Assembly (NCBI GenBank): GCA_020698575.1
Contig: CM036248.1
Coordinates: 14,847,729-14,911,728, forward strand
Direction of reading: 5' to 3'
DNA length: 64,000 bases
Origin: Bostrychus sinensis
Lineage: Eukaryota; Chordata; Actinopteri; Gobiiformes; Eleotridae
This document shows positions 25,601 through 40,332 of this stretch, in pieces. Both the position numbers and the translations under genes were made by a program. How positions within the stretch are numbered: position 1 is the stretch's first letter; each line of letters opens with the position of its first letter. The notes below the pieces were generated by a model. It was not told the DNA's origin. It made no database searches and saw only the letters and a list, made by a program, of their open reading frames with translations.

Positions 25601-28600
25601 CCTTTATCCCCGGTGGCCAACAGCTCCCCCGATGAGTTAAACTCCACTGTTGAGATAATGTCAGCTGAAACACACATTAACAGAGAAAATGGGGCAAAAT
25701 GTCAGTATAAGCACATAAAAAGCCATCAAAGTAAGCCACAGAAAGATAGATACAGTGTGCAAAAGTAAAAATCCTTGAAATTCAATGTCAAGTGCTCAAC
25801 TCTCCAGCAGTGTGAAGTGTGAAATGGTGAAATGGAGGTTAAGGAGAACCACTAGAGAAGACGCTGCATGGAATCAGCTAATGCAGTCCTATTCTTGTGA
25901 TTGAAGTGAGCCAATTTGTGTCACTTAATTGCGTTCTCGCTTTTAAAAGGCTGGCCTACTAATAACACTATTCATTTTGCTGCCTATACGAGCTTCGAGA
26001 CCCCATGCTGCTCTGTGACTCTCCTGTGCCTTAATTAAAAATGAAACCATGACTTGCTCAACACCTCACTGATATGTACCCAGGTATGAACAATGCATTT
26101 CAGTTTTCAAAGCAACTTCACCTTCTGCAAAGAGAAAAGAACAGACACCTACCCTTAAGGAAGCTTTCCCTCTCCTCCTCAAAGATATACATCTGCTTGG
26201 ATTTAGAAAAATGCTAACTGTAATTATTCTGCAGCCCCGGGCCAGAGAGCCAAGTAGCATAATGTGTGTCCTAAAGTGGAGCCGAGGCAAGCCCGCTGTT
26301 TAAGAGTGGCAATAATTTTAGACAGACAGAGGTAGAGCCTGAGAGGAGCTTGTTTTTTTTGTTGTTTTTTTGTACCCCCCACGCCCTCGGTGGACCTGCT
26401 ACTGCCGCAGCTCTGAAACAGGAAAAGGGGATGTTGCTATGGAGACCGTTTCCATCTCTGGCGGCAGTCGGAGTTGGTGGATGTATGTGTGAGCAGACGT
26501 GTGCCAATAGCTTTCAGACTTGGTTGCTGATGCTAGCTGTAATTCTGCACGAGAGAGAGAGAGAAAGCGACTGCTGCAATGGAGTGAAAAGCTAATACAG
26601 CACATGGGGTTAGGCAGCAGTTCAATGCAACTTAAGACAATGGTGTCCCTATAGACTGCCACACAAAGATACTACTATACTATGTGTGAGGTGGAAATCG
26701 CGGCCAATGACTAAGCCTCATATTTTCATCTTGTTTGTGAGTTAGAGATTATGTGTAATTCTGACATCATTCCAGTTTTGCAGAGGAACACATTTTCAAT
26801 CCATCAGCCAGTGCGCCACACAAAGAAATTTATATACGGCGTAGATCAAAGACTGAAAAAAACCACAAATAAGTGACTTTTTTCAAAATGTAATACAGAT
26901 TATATAAATTCAATACACACACTATATTATGCTTGTTTTCAGACTTTTTAAAATAATTTTGAAGACCTTTGCATTAGTATTTCACATTTTATAACCTAAA
27001 ATAATGCATATGTATGGACAATGCCTTATTTTGGGGAGCTGTTAATTTCAGCTTGCTTGGATTAAGTGCCTTTCACCCCCTTCTGGCAACAATGGGGACT
27101 GCACAGAGAATAAAATGGTTATTTAGCACAGCTATTAGCAACATGACACTAACAGATAGATAAATGAGCTGACTGCTTTGTATAGTGACAGCAGTTTAAG
27201 CACTAAAATGATTAGAACAAGTCCAGTGACTGTTTATGGGCTTTAGAAACGTACAGCAACACTTCCTTCCCTTTAAAGAGTGGTGTTTCCAGCTCTTAAG
27301 AAGTGCAGCGTCTCAGCAAACAGGACTACTCAAAGGTGTTAATGAAACAAAATACTACTCCAGGTATGTTACTGAGGTGGAAACATTATAACATGGTTAA
27401 AAGGAAAAAAAAGTTGATTTAGCACAATAGGGGATGTGATGATTATGTAATCTTATGTACAGTACATAATACAGAATTTTGGTTTTCATTAACTGTAAAC
27501 CATAATCATCACTTAAAAAATAAATGCTTGAAATGTTTGAATATCTCGTATGTGTATGTATATTGTGTATACTCCTAAAACCACTACAGTATCTTTGTAA
27601 ATAGTGTTTCTCTCACACTAATGGCAAAGAAATCTCTAATTTACTAGATGCAGCAGATAGTGTTGCAGTGGTTCAGGACATGATCATGTGATATGAGGTG
27701 AAATAAGCCACCTGGGGAGTGATTAAGTTATCAGATAATCTATCAAGCAAAATTATTTCTTTTGGCTGCTCTCATCAGGGGTGATGAAAGCAAATCATCT
27801 GCCTCCATTGTTACTCCATTCTCTGCATCCTCTTCCCTCACAGCAACAAACTTCCTGTCCTCTTTCACTACATCCATAAATCTCCTCTTTGGTCTTCCTC
27901 TAGGTTACCTACTTAGCAGCTCTAACCTCCTCTAACAGCCTTTCTCCAATACTTCCTCTATTTTACCTTTGTACATGCCCAAATAATCTCAGTCTAGCCA
28001 CAGCAAATCATCTAGTGGTTTGCATATTTAATCTGGCATCTTTTTTTTTTTTTTTTTTACCCAGATGCCTTTTCTGCAACCCTCTCTGTGCACCACTTCA
28101 TCAACAAAAAGACAGAAATATCAGAAATCAATACAGTATCTTTCCCATATTTTTTACACACTCAAACTAGCAATAGCAAATTTAACTACTATTGGCTTGC
28201 TTTACTAGAATATATTTACTTCTAGTTTCTCATTAAGAGTTACACAGACATATGAGAAATTGTTATGAATATGTGATAATGACTTGGGGTGAAGATGGAG
28301 AAGGGGCGGCTCTCATAATTATATTTCAATGTAAAAGCTAATAGGATCTTACAGACCTGCTGTGACCCAATTATAGCCCGAGCCTACCTACTGACAAACT
28401 CAATTTATATCATATGTCACATGACTGCACTGACAAATATTTTTTTCTTCACAAATTTCATCAACATACTGATTGTTTCACTTAAATGACAAAAAAAAAA
28501 AAAAAACTTTAGAAAGGACATTATATTGAGCCGGTAGAAGAATTAAAATGCATTCATATAGAAGTATAACTTCACCAACATGTGTCATTACTGTGGTTAG

Positions 28601-31600
28601 TATTATTACTAGGGATGGGTACCGATCAGATTTTTTTGATACCTGAGCGATAACTTTCTGATACCTATGATGTGCCAATTCATCTTCTACACACACACTC
28701 ATACTCACACAACAATTTTAAATAAAAGAACAATTTTTGGAGCAAGATTTTTAGCTATAAGTTAAAACCAGTAGCTTGTATGATTTATTTTGTGTTATTT
28801 ATTTGACTCTGGCATGCAAAGAACATTAAAGGTCCCACTAGGTATTGAAAAAATATATTTTTCAATACCAGTAGTATTGTAACTTTTCTGTCAATACAAA
28901 TCGTTTAACGGTACCCAGCCCTAAGTAACTGCTTTACTATTACTAAGCTAGTCACCGAGGGTCACAAGCCAGTGTCTCTTTGTGCTAGTCCCAAACCTGG
29001 ATAAATGGATTGGGTTGCAACAGGAAGGGCATCAGGTTTAATGTGGTGAAAGAAGGGAAAAGCCAATAGAAGAGAGGAGAAATGCCATTTTTTACCTGCA
29101 GCATCCCCAATTTATCACTGAAATTACACTTTTACAGCAGGAAATTGTTATTACTGTTGCCGTTAGAATTGTTACTATAATAACCAATGGTAAAATTGCA
29201 GTTTTAGTAGCTTTCTTCCCAAATGCAAAAATAAAAAGTGTCCAGTCCACATCATTTTGCTATATCTTCAGCAACTGCATGTGGCAACCTCATGCAAAGA
29301 CTTCCCCAGCCCCCCGCTGCACCCCACTGTCTTCCTCAGCTCCATCAGGCCAAAGCTGCTGGTGTGAATCGAATGGGATCAGCTTAGCGGTCAGCATTCT
29401 GAACTCAAAGCTTTTTCATTACACATCTCTTCTTCCCCACAAATTATATAGTACAGTAGCTGTCTCTCCTCATCATCTGCACATTAAGTCACTGAGCAGA
29501 AAGAAGCAGTAATTGATGGATGCCATTTAACGAGTTTACACAGATTCAATCCTTCAATCATCTCACTGAATGTAGAGCTGCCCAACCTGAAAGGCGCAGT
29601 GATGGAACGTTCCTCTAAATGAGATTTGCCTCATGCAAATGTATTCATGACAGGCAACACAAGCTAGTCAGCCATTAATAGGACTGTGGTTTGAAGGGAA
29701 AAATCATTTTCTCTGAATGATAAATAGGTGAGAAAACAAACTGATTAGCACGAAAAGGATCACAGGTGGGAGTGAGCTCAGTCTGAAATCATGTGAAGTC
29801 TGGTTTTAACACTAGGGCAGACTTAGTAAAATAAATCTAACCTGCAAAGTGACTTACTTAGTGAGTTTGATCAGCAGACATCTATGTGCTGCCATCTTTG
29901 TCTCTCAGTGGCTTCCTTTATAGAGCTTTTCACTGTTGTTTGTATATAATGTTCAAAAGAATGATGCCATGAGCAGACTACAGCACATCATCTATGGAGA
30001 ACTTAAAATCAGCCACCAAATATATATCAATTATAATCATATGGCACAGGAGGGACAGTCTGAGATTCTGTGAAGCCTTTAGTGCTCTACAAATGTACAT
30101 TTGGCATTACAGGCCAGTCACATGTAAGATAAACAACACACATAAATACTTCTGATAGAGGCACATGACCACAATTAAATTTTAGAAATCACTAAACCAC
30201 AAAATGTCACCTACTGACCCAGGATCATTGTTGTACAATGTAAATATTCAACTGCTTTAATGTTAACAATGATTATGAAACAATTTATTAGAATAAATGT
30301 CAACTTAGGCCTGAAGCAATGAGGTCTACAAGGAAGCATGTAACAGGATAAAACAAAGAGGAGGAGGGATTGTCAAGAAAACATATGGATTTTTGACATA
30401 CAGTTTAATATTGTTAATGATCTTAGTTGCAATATTTACATTTCTACAGTGAAAATATATGGTTTCGATTATAGGATGGTATTTATTTATTTTATTTTTA
30501 GGATGGTACAGATTTATTCACCTATCAGTTTGATGCCACCATCTTATTTTGATTTCAAATAACTCCCATGTTAATTTCAAACAATATTCTAGTCATTGTG
30601 ATAGAGATACTGTGTAGGATAATCGCATGAACAAAAATTAAGCAATATATTTATGAAGGTTATTTTGTGTCTTCATTACAAAAGCTATTTTAGAGACTGA
30701 ATTTCTGCAACTGAATTTTTTGCATTAGAATTTTTCAAACTGAACTATTTCACACTGACTTATGATCAAAAATGCATTCAATAAAAATTCTGTTTCTAAA
30801 ATTTGCTGTATAAAAATTCACAGCAATAAAATAAAACTCTTTTAGCATATTTAACCTACAGATTAGCATTATCATATGTTCTTTTTCTGGATTTTCATTC
30901 TCATCATAATAGATGTAATGTATGCATTTTATAAAGCCACACCACCAGATTGATGATTTATAGTGATTTTACATTGCTGTTCTCAAATTATTCCTTTAAA
31001 TCTTCATTGTACAGTTGAACACACAGACCTCTGCAGATACAATCACTGCTGCCCCTTTGCCAGTGTTTCCCACCGTGACTTCAATATCCCCCAGATAAAG
31101 TAGAGAGGTCATTTATCTTATTTATTTGTGTACTGGATCAGATTTTTACAACTTGAGCACTACTTGGATCATGGTGCAGTGAAATTAGCAGCGGTGTGCG
31201 TTTCCTTTGATTAAATGTGTGCTTACAGACGCACACTTTTCTTCAGCAGACCATAACTAGATGAGGGCCATAAATCCCGTGATCAGCCAGGTTTGACGCA
31301 GACCGGTCAGCGCTTCTTGATGCATTTGAGAGATGCTTGAGAGATAACACACATTCATCACCGGCAATATCAGACAAGCCTGTTGGGCAGCTGCTAGTGG
31401 GGTTTCCAAATATGAAGCGACCCTCTGGACCCTGACATGTCGCAACATGTTTTATTAAAATTAAAATATCTCGGTAACAATAAGCAGTAGTTACTTAGTT
31501 TTTTCTTCAGTTGAAGCTAATGCTAGTGCCGTTCGAATGCTGCTTTTGATATCTTTGTAGCTCTTCTACAGGTTATTTTATGGTGTCTGAGAGTTTAGTG

Positions 31601-34600
31601 TCACCTAGATTATGGACCAACAATTTGCACATTTCTGATACAAATCCTGCCAAAACCAATTGTTTTATATCATTAGCTTTCATCAGCTTTTACTCTAGTT
31701 GCCATAATAATTACCCACAATGCTTTACAACTTGGTGACATCATCGATGATATCATTGGCCCTTTACAAATGTTTGAGCAGTCAATAGTAAAATGTTGGC
31801 AAAAGCATAGTGGAGGGTTGAGATATCTTTTTAGGGCATATGATGTAAAAACTTCCATCTACAGTGTTTTGCTTTGTTATTGCACTTTTCAAGGAGCTAT
31901 AATTTTATCAATATGTATATATTTTAACATAAATCTGATTCAAATTTGTTTTTCCTCATATTTTTCAATCTAAAACAATAGTTTACCCCCAGGGCGCCTG
32001 GCACATTTTGAAATAAATGTATGTAGAATGCAAATATTTATACCTACACTGTTCTTATTTGGTATTGCACCTAACAAGGGTCTATACATTGTATTTTATT
32101 CATCAAAAGGTTTGTAAACATTTATTTTTGTGATTTTAATAAGAGAGCTTTGTTTTGCATTTTCACATTTTATGAAACCAATGCCAGATGAAGTTCAGTT
32201 CATAGTGGTGAGACACTTTACTTACAACCTTTGGCTTTTCTATGAATATTTTGTTTTCCTCGTGTGTTCACAATACGACGACAAATCAAAAACCACTTGC
32301 GGAGAGTGTAAAAACTCCATCACCAGTTTCTGATGCGATACATCAAAATGTGCATACGAGAAGGGGGATGAAAGCCCAGCTATTGTTACTCAGTATATCC
32401 CACTGAAATGTAACTAGCTTCTATCTCAACCTCAATAACCCCTTTAGCAAGTAATATAGAATTGGGAGTCAGGCCAAAGGGATGGAAACATGGATATTTA
32501 TTGATTTTGGACTGAACGCAGAAGCAACACGAGGGCAGCGAGGATATTGAATTTATTTATAGAAGCATCTCCCTTGCATAAGAGGAAAATAAGAATTGGT
32601 ATGGGATAAGGAAGTCCTGCCCCGTCTGATGTTAAGACTAAGGCAGCACAACATGTTGCAAATTTTATGTTATTGCAATATTCACCACCACAACCTAATT
32701 CACAGGGAGACCAAACAAATCACATTAATTTCAAGTTTAAAAAGTTTCTATAGTCCTAGTTTACCATGGCTTAGACCAATATTGTGATCATTTACTCTGG
32801 TTTTGTCCTAGTTTAGACCTGGTTTAGCCCTGTTTTGGAGCTGGTAGACCTGGTTTAGTCCTGGTTTAGTTTCATTTTGGTCTGAGTGCACAGGAGTACC
32901 ACAAGGCAACATGGATATTGAATTTATTCATCGATACACAGGCATCTAGCTTGCATATGAGAAAAACAAAGAAATATCATGGGACAGGGAAGCTATAGCC
33001 CCATCTAAAAGAATAAGATAGAGAGTTAAGGTAAAGCCCACATTATCCTGTATAAAAAAACAAAAAACAAAAACATAGTTGGTTTGATCTAGAAACATCA
33101 GCAGTTGTATAATAAGGCAGTAATGGTGCTCGGAAAGCTAGTTGCGTAAGTGTGTGTGGTAATTCCAGGTAGAGAGAGGAGGGACCTGCTGGTGGCTTGT
33201 GTAAATGCTTTGTTAGCTGTAGCGACGTGAAGAGGATTATAGCCGTTGTCCTGAGCTGCCTGCGTCAAAGGATCAGACCAGAGGATAATTTAGCTGCATT
33301 ATCACACCCACTGCACTTTGTGTTTGTCCTTTTGTTCAGTATCAGATGTGTAACTTCCTATAATCTTGTAAAAATTCAGAGTAGGGATTGCTTACATCAA
33401 GGTGTTGCAAAAGTTGCAAAATTCTCCCTTTGATCCGGGCTTAAAAATTATGACTTAAAAAGTTACAATAAAGGATCATTTTACTTTTAAATAGACTGAA
33501 CTGCAATCTAAGCACCTTTGGATCCACACTGTCTACCTCTACTATCCTGGAATAACCTCAGAATATAATGCCAGAGGCTGTAATGCATTATATATTTAGA
33601 CCAAAATCTAGCCTAGCCATTTAGCTGTAATGTTGCAGACAGGCTCAAAACAATACAAACATTATTTCATTTACTAGATTTAAAGTGGAACCATTTTAAT
33701 GAATGCCTTATATCAGTGATTCTCAAACTTTTCACACAAGACCACATTAGCAATGTTACTCACCAAGTACCATGTTTAACAAACTAAAAAGTGCAAAAAT
33801 CTTAGCCTAAACCAAGAAGACTAACAACGGATTAAACTAGGACTGAACCAGGTATAAGTCATGGCTAAACCAAGACTAAACTAACACTAAACCAGGACTT
33901 AACCAATAAAAAGCAGGATAAAACCAGAGCAAAGCTATAACAAATCCTGTATTACCAAGGAGTAATCTAGCTTAACCCAGGTCTAGCCCCAACTAAAGCA
34001 GGACTAAAACCTGGAATAAAACTGACTCTAAACAAAACTAAATCAGGACTTAGTATAAGACTCCTGAGTACCACCAAAAAAGTACCACAAGTGACACCAT
34101 ACCACAGTTTGAGAACCACTGCCTTATCTGACTAAAACTAAACTATACTCGTATCATTTTTACTATTTGATTGAACTTTGCTATTATTATTTTGACTATT
34201 TTGACTAACATTGTAACATCCAATTTTAAGGGATCAGCTGGCATTGGATATACAGTATGTAAAAAAAGGCAATTTACAACCATTGCATTTGATACCATAA
34301 ACCAAGATAAAGATATATACCATTATACATTTTAAGTACTGTGGAATAGGGCTGCACAATAGCAGAAGAAAATAGTGAATTTTATGCGGTCTCTGGATGC
34401 ATTAGTCAAAATTGAGTGTAAATCAAAATTTTACAAAAACTAAACCAAGGCTGAGGACTGAAGACCAAAGAATAAACCTGCCCTTAGGATAGATTTAGTC
34501 TCTTGTAATATGAATATTGCATTTGCTATTTTGTGCAGCTCTACTGTGATTTGTGTTCATGTTCATCTTATGTCTTTATTTCTAGGTTAACAATGCAAGA

Positions 34601-37600
34601 ACTGGCTACACTTTTCTTTGTCTTTCAAAAGGCTGCTGATAATGACTTCATTTAAGAGCTGCAACAATGGAGATCTGTCAACATTTCTAATACAGCCTTC
34701 TCTATTGTGGTGTGGCCATACGATTAAGGCTTTATTATTACCTCCACGTAGCAACAATGCAGCCCTCCTCATCTGAAGGAGCATGACTGGCTGTAAGGTC
34801 TGTGGTGAACAAGCTAATTAACCTGGTTTCTCCACCAGCAGCCCCTCGAGACTGACGCCAGTGTGCATACCGTTCTTTTTAGTACAACGCTTGAAATGTG
34901 TTGCTTTCTTGTAGAGCCACACTCCGGGGAGCTGCACGGTGAAATGGGCGAGACGTGTTACTGCTTCACTTCTCGCACTTCATTAGCGCTTTGCAGTGGC
35001 ACACATCTGATACAAACAGACACGATACGCAGGACTATAGGGCTGGACAACATGTCGCAAAATTATTGTTATCCTAATACTGACCACTGCAGCGTCACTA
35101 AGGCAAGAAAACTAAATCAGTCTAAATAATTTAATAGACCAACCCTAAAATTAAACTGTGGTGGGATGAAAAAGTTTAAAGTTGAGATCAGATATTAATA
35201 CCCAGGTTTAGAAGTGGTTTAGTTCTGGTTTACATCTGAAATACACCTAGCTTATAGTCCCAGTTTAGAGTTGTTTAGTCCTAGTTTACCCTGGTTTAGA
35301 CCTGGTTTAGTCCTGATATAGCCCAGGTTTAGTCTTGATTATGTCCAGGTTTAGTCCTGGTTTATTCTTGATTTAGATTTGGTTTAATCCTGGTTTAGTT
35401 CAGGTTTATTTCTGATTTAGTCCTAGTTTAGACCACGTTTAGTCCTAAATTAGTATTGGTTTAGTCCTAAATAAGTGCTGGTTTGGATTTTGTTTAGCCC
35501 TGGTTTTGTCATGGTTTAGATCCAGTTTAGTCCTGGTTTTGTCCAGGTTTAGTCCTGATTTAGATATGGTTTAGTCTTAAATTAATCCTGATTTAGATTT
35601 GGTTTTGCCCTGGTTTAGTCCTGGTTTAGACCAGATTTTGTCCTAGATTAGACAAGATTTAGCCCTAGTTTAGTCCAGGTTTAGTGTTTGTTTTTATTTA
35701 GCCCTATTCTTATGTTGTATTTCTTCATAAACTAAAGCTGAATTGAACTTTTGTTATGTCAAATATGGCTGGTCACATTGTTATTTTACAGTTATTGCTT
35801 ATTTTTCTAACACAGTGTACCTTTACACTGACTGAATATAAAAACATAAAGCCAAGTGTGGAAAAGAAGCAGATCAATCTTGTGCATCAGCTAAGCTGCA
35901 TAGCAAATGGGATCCCTTTTTCTGAATTCTTTTTTATTTGGGATTCTCTCAGAAACTGTAGAAGGGGGAAGGGGAGCGAGAGAGGGGGTGCATAAAATTA
36001 TAATGCAAGTCAAAAAACAAAAGCTCGCCCCAGTCTTTCTCCGCCTGATGCAAGATCCCTTTCATCTCTATCCCTGTTATGTCTCTATTTCAAGGCTGAA
36101 TCAAAAATGTGATGCCTGCTTTTACAACCCTACCCACATGTATCTACACCGACCTTTTCAAAAACATATATAAAGGATCTTGTGGCTCTCTTTGCAGGAC
36201 ATGGGAATTAGCTATCAAAACTTACTAATGTCGCCTATTACGAAGTCCAGAAAAGGTCAAACAGTGATGGTGCCTTGAGGCTAGCGGCATGCTCTGACTG
36301 ACTGCCACATCGATCACCGCACGATGCACATGTATGGAGCAAGAGGCCGAATTGCGTGGCAACACATTATATTGTAATTGTATTGTTATTGCGAGAGCCA
36401 GTTTTTGTGCCCATCCCAAACTCGGATAAATCGAGAGGGTTGTGTTAGAAAGGGGATCTAACATATCACAGTCTTCAATTAAATTACATTGTTACCAGAT
36501 AAAAATATGAAAATAGACCTGATGTATTTTCGATTCCTCAATTTAGCACCCATTAAATCCTAGTTTAGTCCTGTTAGACCTGATTTAGACCTACCTGGTT
36601 TAGTCCTGCTTTCACCTGGTTCAGTCCTGGTTTAGACCTGGTTTAGTCCTGTTTTCACTTGGTTCAGTCCTGGTTTAGACCTGGTTTAGTCCGGTTTTCA
36701 CTTGGTTCAATCCTGGTTTAGAGCCGTTTAGTCCTTACATTGTGATAAAATATAAATATTAAAACAGACCTGATGTATTTTAGATTCCTCAGTTTAGCAC
36801 CCATTAAATCCTGGTGTAGTCCTGGTTTAGACCTACCTTTAATCCTGTTTTCACCTGGTTCAGACTCTTTTAGTATTTACATTGTGATTAAATAAAAATA
36901 TTAAAATATACTGACCTGGTTTAGCCTTTGTTTTAGTCCTAAATTTTGATTATTTTTAATTTTAACCAGTATTGACAAGCAAAAACAGATACTTGAATAG
37001 CAGCTATATCATTATCACAATATTCAGCTTAATTGTTGCACATATTTCTAATATCGTGCAGCCCTACAGTAGCAACATCGCACGTCTTCTGTGCTAAATT
37101 CTCATTAAATTTTCATGGCGCTTCAGATTTAATAAGAAGCTAATCAGAGGATGAAAGCACTTGCCAAATAAGGAGTATGACTCGCCCCAACTTCACAGCT
37201 TGCCATTAAGCACCCTCCACCCCCACAAGCAACCCCTCTCCCTTCCCAAATGCATACATATACACCGTTCCTGTGCTGTGTGCCGAGGCGGAGCTAGAGA
37301 GAGCTCTTGGTGGTGAATAATAGATGGGATCCGGGGGGGCGGGGGGGTGCTAAGTCTTTTTATGCCGGGTCCTAAAGTGTGGCCCCGGGCCGTTTGCCTT
37401 GGCGCAGTACAACTCGGCTCTCATCAGCAGCAGCAGCAACAACAGCAGCAATAAAGGCAGAAAGGTCTTTGCTACTACACTGAATCAGTACCAGAAAGGA
37501 ACACTACAAGGATCAAATCACACTTGTCCAAGAGTCAGACAAATAAATAAACAAGAAAAAAGGAGGTAAGGTGGGCCAAAGTGAGAGTGAACTTCTTAAA

Positions 37601-38039
37601 ATACTTGTTAAATTAGAGCCTCAAATCAGAGGGACCAAAGTTTAGTCCTGGTTTTATCTCTCTTCAGTCAGACATTTAGACCAGGTAGTTCTAGTTTAGT
37701 CCTGTTTTAGTCATGGTTTAGACCTGGTTTAGTCCTGGTTTAGAACTAGTTAAATTCTGATTCAGTCCTGATTTAGATCTGGTTTAGACCTGGTTTTAGT
37801 CCTAGTTTAGACTTGGTTTAATAAATATTGATTTAGTCCTGGATTAGTCCTGGTTTGGTTCTGGTTTAGTTCTGGTCTATTCCTGGTTTAGACCTGCTCA
37901 GTGCTGATTAAGACCTGGTGCTTTACACCAGGTTTAGACCTAGTTTAGTCCTGGTATAGTCCTGGTTAAGTCCAAATTTAGACTGAGGTTTAGGTTTAGA
38001 GTGGCCCGTGGTTTATAATAGTACAGTACAACTCCACTC

Positions 38040-38112
<73 letters not shown>

Positions 38113-40299
38113 TAAAGGCAGATCTCTGGTACTAGACCCTGTATCAGTATTCAGAAAGGTTACGGGGTCAAATTACATAGAAGCTGGTACAAGATCTGGA
38201 CAGATAAATAAGCTCTGGGGTAGAGGGAACCGAAGAAGGAATAGATTTCATGTCCTACCGATAGATCTTTAGGTCATTGTTCCGGCGCCTAAATTGTAAA
38301 GGACCAGAAATCAATAGCAAAGCAGTCGCCGGGTTTAGCCTCACAGCAGGAAGAGATATTTACATTTTACACCTGCTATTTGACACTTTCATTCATTATG
38401 GAAACATCCGAGGTGGGGATTATGAAAATTAACTCCTGTGTTGTGTGGGGAGCGTAACAGTCCATTGATTTAACAAACACAAATATACGCACAGGACACA
38501 GCAGAGAAGCAAACAGTCACCCATTCCATCACCATTAGCAGAGTGTCATCTCCATACGGCCAGAGAATGTACGGCATGTGGGGGGAAAGTCATTGTTTTT
38601 CACTCTGTGTAACAATGCTTCCTCTTCTATTTTAATCTATCCTAATCTTAAGTAATTTTTTGGCCTAGAAATTCATGAAATGTAGTTTGGACCATTGACA
38701 AAAGAGGTTATAAGATATTTTTTATTACTGTGATTATTATTTTGCATGACGGACAAAATTAACTAAACTAGGAGTTACAGACCAGCGTATACTGTTTGTG
38801 GCGGTCCAACACCCAAATAAATGGCATAATAATGCTTCTGTAAAGCACTGCCACTACAAAATACAAATACTTCTAATATGGACTAGTGAGCTATTAAAAC
38901 TATAGGCACTGCCAAACGAATAAAAACCAGTGGCCATCTTATATTAACCATTGCTCTTATTTATTTAGCCTTTAGCTGGGGACTGTAGAACAGAATAGCT
39001 ACATTGTTATTGTACAACATTTCCCTTTCAGGTTGTCTCGTCCAGGGTCACCACAGTAATTCATGTGTCTCGTTTACCTAACAAATGGCGGCACGGTGGC
39101 AAAGCACTTTCGCCTTACAGCAAGAAGGTCTCCAGTTTGATTCCTGGACCACACGAAGCCTTGAGCCCAGGCTCAAGACTTGGAGTAGGATCCCAGGGCG
39201 CAGTCAGTCACCTACTGCTGTGGACAGTTTGCTCCAGCAGCACTGAAGGATGGCTCAAATGCAGAGGACATATTTCCCTACAGGGAAAAAATCTACCTCA
39301 CCATTATGGATCTGGCATAGGTTTTACACCAGATGCCCTTCCTAATAATAATAATAATGATGCAGTGCTTCTCTAGACACTTAAAGTTGCTTTACAATTT
39401 GGTGCATTATTCATTTAGCCCAAGGACACAACAGTATACAATGCCTGCAGCGGGGCTCAAACCGGCAACCTTCAGGTTAGTGGGTGAACGTCTCTACCAA
39501 CTCAGCTACTGTCGTCCCGATAATACAACCCTTTCTATTTTCCATGTTTGGGACTGACACAAAGACTACACTGGCTTGTGACTTTGTTGTGGCTGTCATT
39601 GTACAACAAAATTTAAAAAATAAATTAAACAAACTTTTTCTATATGGTGCCAAATACTACATACAATACTAATATAATACTATAATGCACTGATTGGTAT
39701 GCCCTTATTTTTCTTCTGATAACCTTAATTACTTAGTACAGCATTTCTTAAAGTCAAGAGCATTGCAGCCCCTTTATAAAGTCAAACAATCCTGCATGAA
39801 CCCCTAACAATAAAAGCTCACTATATTTAAAAGCCTATGTTATGTTTTTCCCAATAGATTCATATGAAAACATTACAAAAACACAGTTTGGTGGCTTAAA
39901 ATTGCTTAGTAAAGTGATATTTTAAAATAAATACTTAATTGTAATTAATTTTAAACTCAATTTCTTATGTATTTCTAATGTAGACAACCTCTGGCAAACC
40001 TCCTGCAGTACTTTCGCGGACCACCAGAGGGGCCCGGACCCCACTTTGGGAACCACTGACTTAGTACATCTATGCTGTCTATAAGGATGCTTTGACCAGT
40101 TGACTGTGCAAATGAGTGCGCTCCCATACACAGTCGCTGCACCGCCCACAGACCCAGTGAGGTGTGGGATTGGAGCAAGGCTAAGGTCAGAGGGAGTGAC
40201 ATCATTAAAATGTGACATCATTAAAGTCTCCCGCTGCTACGGGCAACCACTGCCGGAGGGGAATCCCTTTTTTTTTTTTTATCAACTTCACCCGCCTGC

Positions 40300-40332
<33 letters not shown>

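Noticed and set aside
35756..35995. A small secreted-looking peptide (hydrophobic start)
   Set aside because: It lies between minisatellite arrays in an intron, with no conservation evidence. AT-rich DNA often gives hydrophobic frames.
35038..37066. A single 2-kb element bounded by GGGCTGGACAAC and GTGCAGCCCTA
   Set aside because: The two ends could belong to separate insertions; the interior holds unrelated-looking sequence and a LINE tail, and no target duplication was found. It is kept only as a possibility in the minisatellite finding.
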